From NCBI GenBank assembly GCA_946500425.1, contig CAMMVQ010000008.1, forward strand, positions 1 to 50,976: DNA of 50,976 bases. The letters are read 5' to 3'. The notes under the pieces are model-generated. The model was not told where the DNA came from. It ran no database searches and worked only from the letters and a program-made list of their open reading frames with translations. Of the stretch, positions 7,725-15,482 are shown one piece after another. This DNA is from an uncultured Mollicutes bacterium. Its GTDB lineage: Bacteria; Bacillota_I; Bacilli_A; RF39; UBA660. Each line of letters opens with the position of its first letter. The first letter of the stretch is position 1. A program made the translations under genes and the position numbers.

Positions 7725-8855
7725 ATGAAAAAAGTAACTATTTTAGCGCTCCATTTGGGCTATGGAGGAGTAGAAAACGCCATTTCAACGCTGGCTAATC
7801 TTTTGTGCCAAAAGTATGAAGTTGAAATTATATCAACTTATAAACTGTATAGTGAGCCGGTTTTTAAAATAGATGATAGAGTTAAGATTACTTATTTAAT
7901 TGAGCACGTACAACCTAATAAAAAAGAAGTTAATTATTATTTAAAAAATAAAAATTACTCAATGTTCATAAAAGAGTGTTTTAAGAGTGTTTACGTACTT
8001 TACTTAAAGAGGAAAGAAATGATTAAAGCTATTAAAAAGCTTGATACGGACGTTGTAATTACTACCAGGGCATTACATAATAGTTGGGTTTCAAAATATG
8101 CTAAAGGTAACTATAAAAAAATCGCGTGGGAGCATAATCATCACAACGATGACCAAAAATATGTTAATAATCTTGTAAAATCATGTACAAACGTTGATTA
8201 TTTAGTTACTGTATCTAAAGAGTTAGAAGAATATTATAAAAAATATCTGGGGAAGAAAGTTATATACATTCCTAACTGTTTAGATAATGTTCCTTCTAAA
8301 TTATCTAAGCTTGAGGAAAAAAATTTGCTTTCGGTTGGAAGATTATCAAAGGAGAAGGGATTTGATGATTTACTTAGATTGTTTAAGAAGGTAAGCGTAA
8401 AACATCCTGATTGGAAATTAAACATAGTTGGTGATGGGCTTGAAAGAAACAACTTATTGGAGCTTGCTAAAGAGCTTAAATTGGGAGATAAAGTGGTTTT
8501 TCATGGTTATCAAAGCAAAGATTTTATTAATGACTTATCACTTGAAAGTTCAATATATATAATGACTTCCCATACCGAGAGCTTTGGACTTGTTTTAATC
8601 GAGGCAATGAGTTATGGAATTCCTTGCGTTGCTTATTCATCAGCACAAGGTGCTAACGAGATAATTACTGATGGTTCTGACGGATACTTGATTCAAGGTA
8701 GAGATGAAAATTTGATGATTGAAAAGATAAACGAACTAATTGATGATGAAAAGTTAAGAAAAAAACTAGGGAAAAACGCACGGGCTAAAGCAAAACTATT
8801 TAGTGGTGATGTTATTTTGGAGAAGTGGTCTAAGCTTATAAACAAAAGAAAGTAG
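7725..8855 (+). CDS. GT4-family glycosyltransferase
   Basis: A 376-residue retaining GT-B enzyme. The N-terminal Rossmann lobe starts VTILALHLGYGGVENAISTL with the glycine-rich acceptor loop. The C-terminal lobe has LLSVGRLSKEKGFDDLL, VHPDW-type text (KHPDWKLNIVGDG) and the E-x7-E nucleotide-sugar motif (ESFGLVLIEAMSYGIPCVAY). Start ATG after GGTGATATT. It shares a transcript with the GT2 gene 8 bp on and follows the PssDE pair, so it probably adds a sugar to the same lipid-linked glycan. The donor is unknown. Confidence 0.88.
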   Translation: MKKVTILALHLGYGGVENAISTLANLLCQKYEVEIISTYKLYSEPVFKIDDRVKITYLIEHVQPNKKEVNYYLKNKNYSMFIKECFKSVYVLYLKRKEMIKAIKKLDTDVVITTRALHNSWVSKYAKGNYKKIAWEHNHHNDDQKYVNNLVKSCTNVDYLVTVSKELEEYYKKYLGKKVIYIPNCLDNVPSKLSKLEEKNLLSVGRLSKEKGFDDLLRLFKKVSVKHPDWKLNIVGDGLERNNLLELAKELKLGDKVVFHGYQSKDFINDLSLESSIYIMTSHTESFGLVLIEAMSYGIPCVAYSSAQGANEIITDGSDGYLIQGRDENLMIEKINELIDDEKLRKKLGKNARAKAKLFSGDVILEKWSKLINKRK

Positions 8856-8863
8856 GTGTTTTT

Positions 8864-9772
8864 ATGAAATTGTCAGTAGTTGTTCCTTGTTATAACGAAG
8901 GACAATCAATTAATGAGTTTTATAAGAGATTATCCAGCTCGCTTAAAGAAAATAAAATATCTCATGAAATTATCATGGTTGATGATGGAAGTAGCGATGA
9001 TACTTGTAAGGAAATAAAAGAAATTACCAAGTTAGATAAGAATGCTAGGCTTATTATTCTTTCGAGAAACTTTGGAAAAGAATCCGCGATGCTGGCGGGG
9101 ATGAAACATGCCAGTGGAAGTTACGTTGCTTTGATGGACGCTGACTTACAGCATGACCCTGACGTTTTAGTTAGTATGTATAATAAATTATTAGATAATG
9201 AAGATTATGACGTGGTTGCGGCTTATAAAGAGAATAGGGATGATGATTCGCCTTTAAAAAGAACGCTTACATCTTTGTTTTATAGATTAAATAATTTAAT
9301 TTCTGACGTTAAATTATTACCTGGTGCAAGTGATTTTAGGGTGTTTAAAAAAAGCGTTAGCGATGCTATTATTTCTTTACCAGAAAAAACAAGATTTTTA
9401 AAAGGAATTTTTTCTTGGGTAGGATTTAATACGATATACGTTCCTTATTCTCCTAATAAAAGGGTTTATGGGACTTCTAAGTGGTCTATAACAAAGCTTG
9501 TTAGGTATTCACTAGGAGGAATTGTTTCGTTTTCAACCTTACCAGTAAAGATGATATTTATAGTAGGTATACTTGTGTTTTTGGTTGGATTATTAAACTT
9601 TCTATTAGTTGGTAACTTATCCCATAGAACGATTATTTTATTTGTTTCTATAATTATGTTGTCACTTGGAATAATGGCTTTATATGTATCTAGAATATAT
9701 AGTAATATACTTAACAGACCATGCTATATAATAAAAGAAAAGATAGGCTTTAAAGATGAGAAAAATCTTTAA
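8864..9772 (+). CDS. GT2-family polyprenyl-phosphate glycosyltransferase (GtrB/DPM1-like)
   Basis: A 302-residue membrane GT-A enzyme that loads a sugar on undecaprenyl phosphate. It opens SVVVPCYNEGQSINEF, with VDDGSSDDT and DADLQHDP as donor and metal motifs (DxD-like). Residues ~223-245 and ~255-280 are two C-terminal membrane helices, as in GtrB and ArnC. Start ATG after AGGTGTTTTT. Last gene of the two-gene operon; the terminator stem begins before its stop codon. Loaded carriers of this kind feed extracytoplasmic glycan decoration; a flippase or GT-C partner is not in the window. Confidence 0.87.
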   Translation: MKLSVVVPCYNEGQSINEFYKRLSSSLKENKISHEIIMVDDGSSDDTCKEIKEITKLDKNARLIILSRNFGKESAMLAGMKHASGSYVALMDADLQHDPDVLVSMYNKLLDNEDYDVVAAYKENRDDDSPLKRTLTSLFYRLNNLISDVKLLPGASDFRVFKKSVSDAIISLPEKTRFLKGIFSWVGFNTIYVPYSPNKRVYGTSKWSITKLVRYSLGGIVSFSTLPVKMIFIVGILVFLVGLLNFLLVGNLSHRTIILFVSIIMLSLGIMALYVSRIYSNILNRPCYIIKEKIGFKDEKNL

Positions 9773-9784
9773 AGCTTTTATTTT
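9747..9784 (+). terminator. Rho-independent terminator overlapping the GT2 stop
   Basis: An 11-bp stem (9747-9757/9765-9775) with a 7-nt A-rich loop, then TTTTATTTT. Confidence 0.85.
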
Positions 9785-9791
9785 AAAATGA

Positions 9792-9824
9792 TTGACATAT
9801 ATTAACATTAATGTTAATATATGT
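9792..9824 (+). promoter_or_regulatory. TA-module promoter embedded in a perfect 30-bp palindrome
   Basis: TTGACA (9792-9797), a 17-nt spacer and TAATAT (9815-9820). A perfect 15+15 inverted repeat spans 9795-9824, centred between 9809 and 9810, so a dimer bound there would cover both promoter boxes. The first downstream genes are a toxin and an HTH antitoxin, the usual autorepression setting. Confidence 0.9.
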
Positions 9825-9868
9825 GTAAAAGAAGGGAGGATTAATAAAGGAAAAAAGGAGGAACTTAG

Positions 9869-10186
9869 ATGCACATTAATAGAGAGAATTTTAAAAATGA
9901 AGAAAAGAAAATAAAAAGACATTATGAGCAGCAGATAATATTAAAGAAGATTCTCATTCTTATTAAACAGTGTCAATCATATGAAGAACTTGTTAATAAT
10001 GGATTGCTAAAAATTTATGGTTTTGAGCGTTTAAAACATGAACTTAGTGAATACTATAGTTTTAATTTGTGCAAAAACAAAGGAACAATTAGGCTTATAT
10101 GTACTATTGATGAAGAAAGTAATACCGTTAATTTAGAATTTATAAGTTTAAACCATTATGATGATTTTAAAAAAAGTTTAAGATAA
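9869..10186 (+). CDS. HigB/RelE-superfamily toxin, putative
   Basis: A 105-residue basic protein, the size of RelE/HigB ribosome-dependent mRNA interferases. The C-terminal half has the family texture: ERLKHELSEYYSFNLCKNKGTIRLI, then CTIDEESNTVNLEFISLNHYDDF, with the hydrophobic strands and terminal HY typical of this toxin group when paired with M78-containing antitoxins. ATG after AAGGAGGAAC. It is the first gene behind the palindromic promoter, 16 bp before the HTH/M78 gene. Catalytic residues in this family vary, so activity cannot be read directly. Confidence 0.65.
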   Translation: MHINRENFKNEEKKIKRHYEQQIILKKILILIKQCQSYEELVNNGLLKIYGFERLKHELSEYYSFNLCKNKGTIRLICTIDEESNTVNLEFISLNHYDDFKKSLR

Positions 10187-10202
10187 TGTTGGAGGTGAAA
10201 TT

Positions 10203-11222
10203 ATGGAAAATATAAGATTTAAGGATTATTTAAGTGATTATCTTGATTATAATAATATAACTGTTAAAGATTTTGCTAATAGAATAGATATTTCACAGAA
10301 ACATCTTATTGATATATTATCAGGGAAAAGAGAAATTTCTTCTAACGTAATTGATAAAATCTCTTTTGTAACTAATATTCCAGCTGATTATATATACAAA
10401 GTAGAGGCTAATTACAAGCTTGAAAAATCAATAGAAGAATACTTGAAAAAAGAAGGATTAACAGAATCTCAATTCTTAAATAGATATAATTATAAATTTT
10501 TGATTAAAGAGCATTTTATCGACTTTGTGGACAAGGAAGATAAACTTGAGGTAATAAAGGATATATTAAAATTTTTAAGGGTTTCAACTCCAGAAAAAGT
10601 ATATGAAATAGATAAGACGGCTTATTATAAAAGTAATAATGATAAAACCGAACTACTTCTTTTGTGGTTAGAAAAGTGTTACAGGAAAACACTGGAGCAA
10701 AAAGTAGGAAAGTATCAAAAAGAAAACATAGATAATTTAGTTAACTATATAAAAAATCAAGCTAAAAAGGGTATATTTAGTGAAGAAAAGTTAATTAAAG
10801 AATTTAATGATAATGGTGTTTTTTTAGTGATTCAAGATGATATTCCTGGTTCTAAAATAAGAGGAGCATTTAAAGTTCATAGAAGAATTCCAGCTATATA
10901 TTTAACTCATAAACATAATCGTATAGCAGATATTTATTTTGCTTTATTACATGAATTATCACATTTGAAGTCTGATTTTAATAAAGCAATGTCAACTAGT
11001 ATAGTTTCCTTTGAAGATGAATCTGAAATAAGAGCTGATAAAATGGCGTATGATTGGATGGTCAAAGATGATTATTATAAAAATGTTTGTTTAAAGAAGA
11101 ATTATGATATTGATGAAGAAAATCAATTTCCAAAAAGTTTTGTTGTGTATCGATTAGCTCACGACGGAGTTATAAAATATGGTAGTAAGAAGTATCAAAA
11201 ATATAATTTTGTTTTAAAATAA
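10203..11222 (+). CDS. Antitoxin: XRE HTH plus ImmA/IrrE (M78) metallopeptidase domain
   Basis: A 339-residue protein. Residues ~5-65 form a HigA-like helix-turn-helix (VKDFANRIDISQKHLIDILSGKR). The C-terminal half is an ImmA/IrrE zinc peptidase: LLHELSHLKSD with HELSH at 250-254 supplies the HExxH site, and SEIRADKMAYDWM gives the third ligand region. ATG after GGAGGTGAAATT. In known modules of this layout the HTH protein binds the promoter and neutralises the upstream RelE/HigB-type toxin; the peptidase domain may process a partner. The large palindrome at 9795-9824 is the obvious operator. A phage-type ImmA regulator is an alternative, but the toxin neighbour favours a TA role. Confidence 0.8.
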   Translation: MENIRFKDYLSDYLDYNNITVKDFANRIDISQKHLIDILSGKREISSNVIDKISFVTNIPADYIYKVEANYKLEKSIEEYLKKEGLTESQFLNRYNYKFLIKEHFIDFVDKEDKLEVIKDILKFLRVSTPEKVYEIDKTAYYKSNNDKTELLLLWLEKCYRKTLEQKVGKYQKENIDNLVNYIKNQAKKGIFSEEKLIKEFNDNGVFLVIQDDIPGSKIRGAFKVHRRIPAIYLTHKHNRIADIYFALLHELSHLKSDFNKAMSTSIVSFEDESEIRADKMAYDWMVKDDYYKNVCLKKNYDIDEENQFPKSFVVYRLAHDGVIKYGSKKYQKYNFVLK

Positions 11223-11306
11223 ACTAATAGTTTATGATTCAAAGTATTTTAATATTCTTTTTATTTTTATGTATTTATGTTAAAATTAAAATAGTGGTGA
11301 TAAATA

Positions 11307-12461
11307 GTGGATGAAAAAATAATAGAAATACTTAAGATTGTTGGTTCGGTAATGATATTTACTGCTGCTTTATTTCCGATAGTAAGGTGGATTTCGCACC
11401 ATATAGGAGCGGTTGACTATCCTAACGAAAGAAAGGTTCATAAAAAACCAATGCCACTTAGTGGTGGCCTTATGATGTTTTTTGGATTCCTTTTTGGATA
11501 CATGTTATTTGCTCAGCAAAGTACGCAAATGCTCGCGGTTTTAATCGCTAGTTTCGTTGTTATTATAACTGGATTATTAGATGATATTAAGCCGTTAAAA
11601 GCAAGGCAAAAGTTAGTTGGACAAGTAATCGCGGCTTCAATCATTGCTTTTTACGGACATATTTTATTAAATGATATATCAGCTTTTGGCTTTTACTTTG
11701 ATTTTGGATGGTTTGCTTATCCGCTTACGATTATATTCATCGTGGCCTTAATGAACTGCATAAATTTCATTGATGGTTTAGACGGTCTTGCCGCCGGTAT
11801 TTCAAGCATCTTTTTTGCGACCATTGGTGTTATAGCCTTCTTACTTCATAATATAGGTAGTTTAGAAATAACCTTAACGTTCATAATGCTTGGAGCTTGT
11901 TTAGGATTTTTAATATTTAATTTTAATCCCTCTAAGATATTCATGGGTGAAACCGGCTCTATGTTTCTTGGGTTCATGATTGCCGTAGTTTGTTTAGTTG
12001 GTTTTAAAGCGGTTACCTTAACTTCTCTAGTGGTACCGATGTTAATACTTGCCATTCCAATATTAGATACACTATTTGCGATTTTAAGAAGAATAATTCA
12101 CCACAAACCTATTTACGAAGCTGATAAACAGCATTTACATCATCAGTTGTTGAATAAAAAATTTAGTCAAAGAACGACCGTTCTTATAATTTACGGTGTT
12201 AGTTTGTTATTTTCTTTAGCATCTATCTTTTATGTTTTAAAAGACAGAAAAGCAGGTACCATTTTGTACATAATTTTAGTTTTACTTATTACGTGGGTAG
12301 TTTTAACTACTGACATCTTAACGGATAAGGCTAAAATACACATTAAACCATTAAAAATTGTCCACAGGAAAAATAAAGAAGATAAAGCGGAAACGGCAAA
12401 AGTAAAAGCTTCTAACATAAAGCAAAAGAAAACGGGATTAAAGTCAAAAAAGAAAGTTTAA
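11307..12461 (+). CDS. tagO: Undecaprenyl-phosphate HexNAc-1-phosphate transferase (TagO/WecA-like)
   Basis: A 384-residue multi-pass membrane enzyme that starts wall teichoic acid or other undecaprenyl-linked glycans by moving HexNAc-1-P from a UDP-sugar to undecaprenyl phosphate. Family motifs are all present: VDYPNERKVHKKPMPLSGG, LLDDIKPLKARQKLVGQ (catalytic DD), NCINFIDGLDGLAAG, FNPSKIFMGETGSMFLGF and the His-rich loop ADKQHLHHQLL. About ten helices; the last ~50 residues are a basic cytoplasmic tail. Start GTG at 11307 after GTGGTGAT. The LCP ligase at 409-2034 could act on its product. The structured RNA follows from its own promoter 15 bp downstream. Confidence 0.9.
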   Translation: MDEKIIEILKIVGSVMIFTAALFPIVRWISHHIGAVDYPNERKVHKKPMPLSGGLMMFFGFLFGYMLFAQQSTQMLAVLIASFVVIITGLLDDIKPLKARQKLVGQVIAASIIAFYGHILLNDISAFGFYFDFGWFAYPLTIIFIVALMNCINFIDGLDGLAAGISSIFFATIGVIAFLLHNIGSLEITLTFIMLGACLGFLIFNFNPSKIFMGETGSMFLGFMIAVVCLVGFKAVTLTSLVVPMLILAIPILDTLFAILRRIIHHKPIYEADKQHLHHQLLNKKFSQRTTVLIIYGVSLLFSLASIFYVLKDRKAGTILYIILVLLITWVVLTTDILTDKAKIHIKPLKIVHRKNKEDKAETAKVKASNIKQKKTGLKSKKKV

Positions 12462-12475
12462 AGCCGTATTATTCT

Positions 12476-12504
12476 TTGACTTATAACATAAAATATGGTA
12501 TATT
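12476..12504 (+). promoter_or_regulatory. Promoter of the large structured RNA
   Basis: TTGACT (12476-12481), a 17-nt spacer ending TGG, and TATATT (12499-12504). The predicted start is ~12510-12512, exactly where the GCCGTGG 5' end of the RNA-like sequence begins. Confidence 0.85.
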
Positions 12505-12509
12505 TATTA

Positions 12510-13098
12510 GCCGTGGAGCAGTATTCTAGTTTGAATTGCGTCATGAAGACGGGCCTAAAAATCCGTTAAAGAGCATACCTGTGAAACGTCTTGTGCCTGC
12601 TTTTTTCGCCCAGATTAGGGTGGGTGCTGGATATGATGTTTGCTGGGCTAGCTGTAATGGCATACAGATTCTTTGACCCATCAATACGTGGAGACTCAAA
12701 CTTGTGCATTTGTACGACTTGAGATTAAACCTACTTTGTGGCTAACGCTATGGGTAGTGTAGCTTGCCTTGAGTGAAGGTATCGGGATAATAGATCAGAC
12801 TTTTTTTCTAGGCATAGAAAAATTGTTATCGCTATTTGAAATTGCCTTTGCAAAAAAGAGCTAATGATGTGAATTCATTTGAAGAAATTTCCTAGACTGT
12901 GACTTTTATAAAATTGCAGTGCGTACTAAGTGGCAATCAAGTAATGCTAACTGGTAACAGAGCATGTTTTCTCTTAATTGGGAACTGCCGGATGGTAACA
13001 GAAGGTGAGAAAACGGGAAATCCGACTTGACCTAAGACGCAAAGTTTGTTATAAAAGATTCCACTCGGTTTGATTGTACTTTTATGTACAATCTTTTT
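12510..13098 (+). ncRNA. ole: Large structured RNA, probable OLE RNA
   Basis: A ~590-nt ORF-free block that is clearly richer in G and C than its surroundings, with its own promoter and terminator. Pairings visible by eye include 12517-12521/12597-12601, the nested 12546-12551/12587-12592, and GTTTTCTC with GAGAAAAC in the 3' third (around 12966 and 13006). The length fits OLE (ornate large extremophilic) RNA, ~600 nt. The second gene downstream encodes a four-TM protein that looks like OapA, the OLE partner. In known species OLE and OapA form a membrane RNP linked to growth under stress, including alcohol, cold and magnesium. It is not RNase P RNA or tmRNA, since their universal motifs are missing. 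ROOL RNA is of similar size and is the main alternative. Confidence 0.75.
13072..13098 (+). terminator. Terminator of the structured RNA
   Basis: A perfect 8-bp stem GATTGTAC/GTACAATC (13072-13079/13086-13093) with a 6-nt loop and TTTTTA tail. Some read-through into the 13138 gene is possible. Confidence 0.88.
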
Positions 13099-13137
13099 AT
13101 TTTGTGTTATTATTGATATAGAATAAGGGAGGTAAAA

Positions 13138-13713
13138 ATGGAAAATGTTAGTGATTCTAAAATAAGATTTTATGATTTTAAGAGTGAGGTTGTTAGCCTT
13201 TCAAGAATAACTTCTTCTTTCTTAATTGAGGAATCAAATCCCATAGGTAAATCTAAAAATTTTAATGATGCTTTAAGGACGGTAATTCAAAAGGACGTTG
13301 ATGTTTTAAGCGTTAAACTTAAAAGCGAGCTAGCGGAAATTACTAAACGGTTAGCACTTAACGGGACGATTTTAGACAAACCGTTAGAAGGAACGATAGA
13401 AGATATAGATGGCGTTATAAGTATGGTTGAGTCCTTGATTAGTAATTTAATAATTGAAAAAAATGGCATTAAAATTGGTGTTTTTACATCCAATAAAAAG
13501 CATTTAAAAGATAAGGTTAAAAAGCTTGATGAAAGTATTGAATTCTTATCTAAGTGTCAAAATGATATTATTTCAATCAAGGATGAATATAATAAATTGG
13601 TAAAAAGGAGTTTAAACCTTGATGGGGAAGTATTTGATAATTCAACTAAAGAGGATACGGTTAAAGAAGACCCTTTAGAAAGAACGATAAATTTTTACAT
13701 GAACCGCAGCTAA
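13138..13713 (+). CDS. Unknown coiled-coil protein between OLE RNA and oapA
   Basis: A 191-residue soluble protein that I do not recognise. It is mostly helical and charged, with coiled-coil-like stretches (KLKSELAEITKRLALNG, KHLKDKVKKLDESIEFLSK), no signal and no membrane segment. A strong GGGAGGT site precedes the ATG. It sits between the structured RNA and the OapA-like gene, 24 bp before the latter, in one likely transcript with it and the following glycosyltransferase. Position makes it a candidate accessory protein of the RNP, which is inference only. Confidence 0.75.
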   Translation: MENVSDSKIRFYDFKSEVVSLSRITSSFLIEESNPIGKSKNFNDALRTVIQKDVDVLSVKLKSELAEITKRLALNGTILDKPLEGTIEDIDGVISMVESLISNLIIEKNGIKIGVFTSNKKHLKDKVKKLDESIEFLSKCQNDIISIKDEYNKLVKRSLNLDGEVFDNSTKEDTVKEDPLERTINFYMNRS

Positions 13714-13737
13714 AATTTAACTGATAAGGTGGTTTTG

Positions 13738-14337
13738 ATGAAACTTAAGGAATTTAAAGAAAAATATGAGAAAAAAGTTAAACAAATAGATAAGAAGCCC
13801 AGACGTTTTGTTGATTTTAAATGGGTGTTTATAATAACTTTAGTAGCGTTTTTTATGTCAATTGTTTTTTCTGGTCTAACCGAAGTAGTGGTTCCTCACA
13901 TTAATGCTTTCGTAGGAATACTTGTAATCTTATTGATAGTTGTTATTGGTGTTATCTTTGATATGATTGGGGTTTCGGTAACGGCCGCTGATTTAAGACC
14001 CTTTAATTCGATGGCCTCTAAGAAAGTAAAAGGAAGTAAAACGGCCATTAAACTAATTAAGAACGCCGAGAAGGTTTCGGCTTTTTGTAATGACGTGGTG
14101 GGGGATGTTTGCGGCATTATTTCTGGTTCCGTTGGCATTTTAATTGCACAGATAATATCGCTTGAGCTAAAGTTAAATAATTCTTTGGTAACTTTAATTT
14201 TAACGGCCATAATAGCGGCTTTAACAATTGGCGGTAAAGCCATGGGAAAGAGCTTTGCCATTAATAAAAGTGACGTAATAATATTTAAGGTTTCTAAAAT
14301 TATTTCAGCTTTTAAAAAAGAAGGTGATGCAAGATGA
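13738..14337 (+). CDS. oapA: OapA-like OLE-associated membrane protein
   Basis: A 199-residue protein with a basic N terminus (KEFKEKYEKKVKQIDKKPRR) and four membrane helices at ~21-43, ~48-72, ~118-138 and ~142-162. The segment between helices 2 and 3 is well marked: GVSVTAADLRPFNSMASKKV and KNAEKVSAFCNDVVGDVCG. Size, helix count, basic N terminus and location just after an OLE-like RNA agree with OapA, which binds OLE RNA and holds it at the membrane; that family has been noted to resemble a part of CorC/CNNM-type magnesium proteins. I chose ATG 13738, five bases after AAGGTGG, over upstream GTG and TTG codons. The stop overlaps the next start (ATGA). Confidence 0.75.
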   Translation: MKLKEFKEKYEKKVKQIDKKPRRFVDFKWVFIITLVAFFMSIVFSGLTEVVVPHINAFVGILVILLIVVIGVIFDMIGVSVTAADLRPFNSMASKKVKGSKTAIKLIKNAEKVSAFCNDVVGDVCGIISGSVGILIAQIISLELKLNNSLVTLILTAIIAALTIGGKAMGKSFAINKSDVIIFKVSKIISAFKKEGDAR

Positions 14338-15332
14338 AAGTTTTATTATATACTGAAAGTGAAAAAGTAATTGGTAAGTCTGGTTTAGGAAAAGCAATTA
14401 AGCACCAGATAAAAGCTTTAGACAGTGCTGGCATCAACTACACCTTAAACCCTAAAGATGATTATGATATTCTTCACATTAACACTTATTTTCCAAAATC
14501 GTATTTATTTGCTAAAAAAGCAAAGAAAAGGGGAAAGAAAATAGTTTATCATGCCCATTCAACGGAGGAAGATTATAAAGATGGATTTATTTTAGCTAAA
14601 CAGACTTCTAAACTTTTTAAGAAATGGCTTATAAAATGTTATGGTTTGGGTGATGTAATTGTTACGCCAACCCCTTATTCTAAGAAGTTGTTACAGGGTT
14701 ATCCGGGATTGGAAAACAAAAAGATATATGATGTTTCGAACGGAATCGAACTAGATTTCTTTAAAAAAGATAAGAAAGCCGGGGAAAACTTTAGAAAAAA
14801 GTATGGTTATAAAAAAAATGACAAAGTTATTTTTGGTATTGGATTATACATTGAAAGAAAAGGAATCGTTGATTTTGTAGAACTTGCTAGAAGACTTCCA
14901 GAGTATAAGTTTATTTGGTTTGGTTATAGTCCATTAGCAGCCGCTACGAAACCGGTAAAAAAAGCGGTAAGAACAAAGCTTGATAATTTAACTTTTGCGG
15001 GTTATGTTGAGCAAGATGTTATTAAGGGTGCTATGAACGGTGGTGACTTATACCTTTTTCCGACGCTTGAAGAAACGGAAGGAATACCAATCATAGAGGC
15101 TTGTGCCTGCAGGCAAAACGCCATCATTCGTGATATTCCAATTTTTGATGGCTGGCTTAAAGAAGGCAAAAACGTGTACAAGGCAAAAAACGTAGATGAG
15201 TTTGAACGCAAGATAAAGTTATTTTTTGATGGCAAGTTACCAAGCGTGGTAGATGAAGCTTATAAGGTTGCCAAGGAAAGAGACATAAAAGAAATTGGAA
15301 AAAAGTTAAAAAAAATATACGAAAGTTTATAA
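14334..15332 (+). CDS. GT4-family glycosyltransferase, glycolipid type
   Basis: A 332-residue GT-B enzyme coupled to oapA by a 4-bp ATGA overlap. N lobe: LLYTESEKVIGKSGLGKAIKHQI, then YDILHINTYFPKSYLFAKKA and HAHSTEEDYK. C lobe: FGIGLYIERKGIVDFVELAR, FPTLEETEGIPIIEACAC (E-x7-E motif). The pattern is close to processive diacylglycerol glucosyltransferases and related GT4 glycolipid enzymes of Bacilli, so a membrane glycolipid product is likely but not certain. Co-transcription with the OapA-like gene ties it to membrane composition. Terminator directly after the stop. Confidence 0.8.
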   Translation: MKVLLYTESEKVIGKSGLGKAIKHQIKALDSAGINYTLNPKDDYDILHINTYFPKSYLFAKKAKKRGKKIVYHAHSTEEDYKDGFILAKQTSKLFKKWLIKCYGLGDVIVTPTPYSKKLLQGYPGLENKKIYDVSNGIELDFFKKDKKAGENFRKKYGYKKNDKVIFGIGLYIERKGIVDFVELARRLPEYKFIWFGYSPLAAATKPVKKAVRTKLDNLTFAGYVEQDVIKGAMNGGDLYLFPTLEETEGIPIIEACACRQNAIIRDIPIFDGWLKEGKNVYKAKNVDEFERKIKLFFDGKLPSVVDEAYKVAKERDIKEIGKKLKKIYESL

Positions 15333-15363
15333 CGCTCTAAAATAAGTAGGGTGTTATTTTTTG
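15330..15363 (+). terminator. Rho-independent terminator
   Basis: A 9-bp stem with two G-T pairs (15330-15338/15348-15356) and a following T run ends the oapA-GT operon. Confidence 0.8.
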
Positions 15364-15482
15364 AAACGGATAAAGAGAGGATAAACTACGTTTCAAATGT
15401 GGTTGTAAACAGAGGAACAGATGTTTCATATTTATAAAATATGTGATATACTTTATTTAGTCACATGAAGTGGAGGTATAAA

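Noticed and set aside
12510-13098. RNase P RNA or tmRNA
   Set aside because: The conserved RNase P core (GAGGAAAGTCC-type) and the tmRNA tRNA-like ends and resume codon are absent; the length and the OapA-like neighbour favour OLE.
13896-14261. 121-aa antisense ORF inside the oapA-like gene
   Set aside because: It is a mirror of a hydrophobic coding region with no ribosome site; the plus-strand frame has the coherent four-TM protein.
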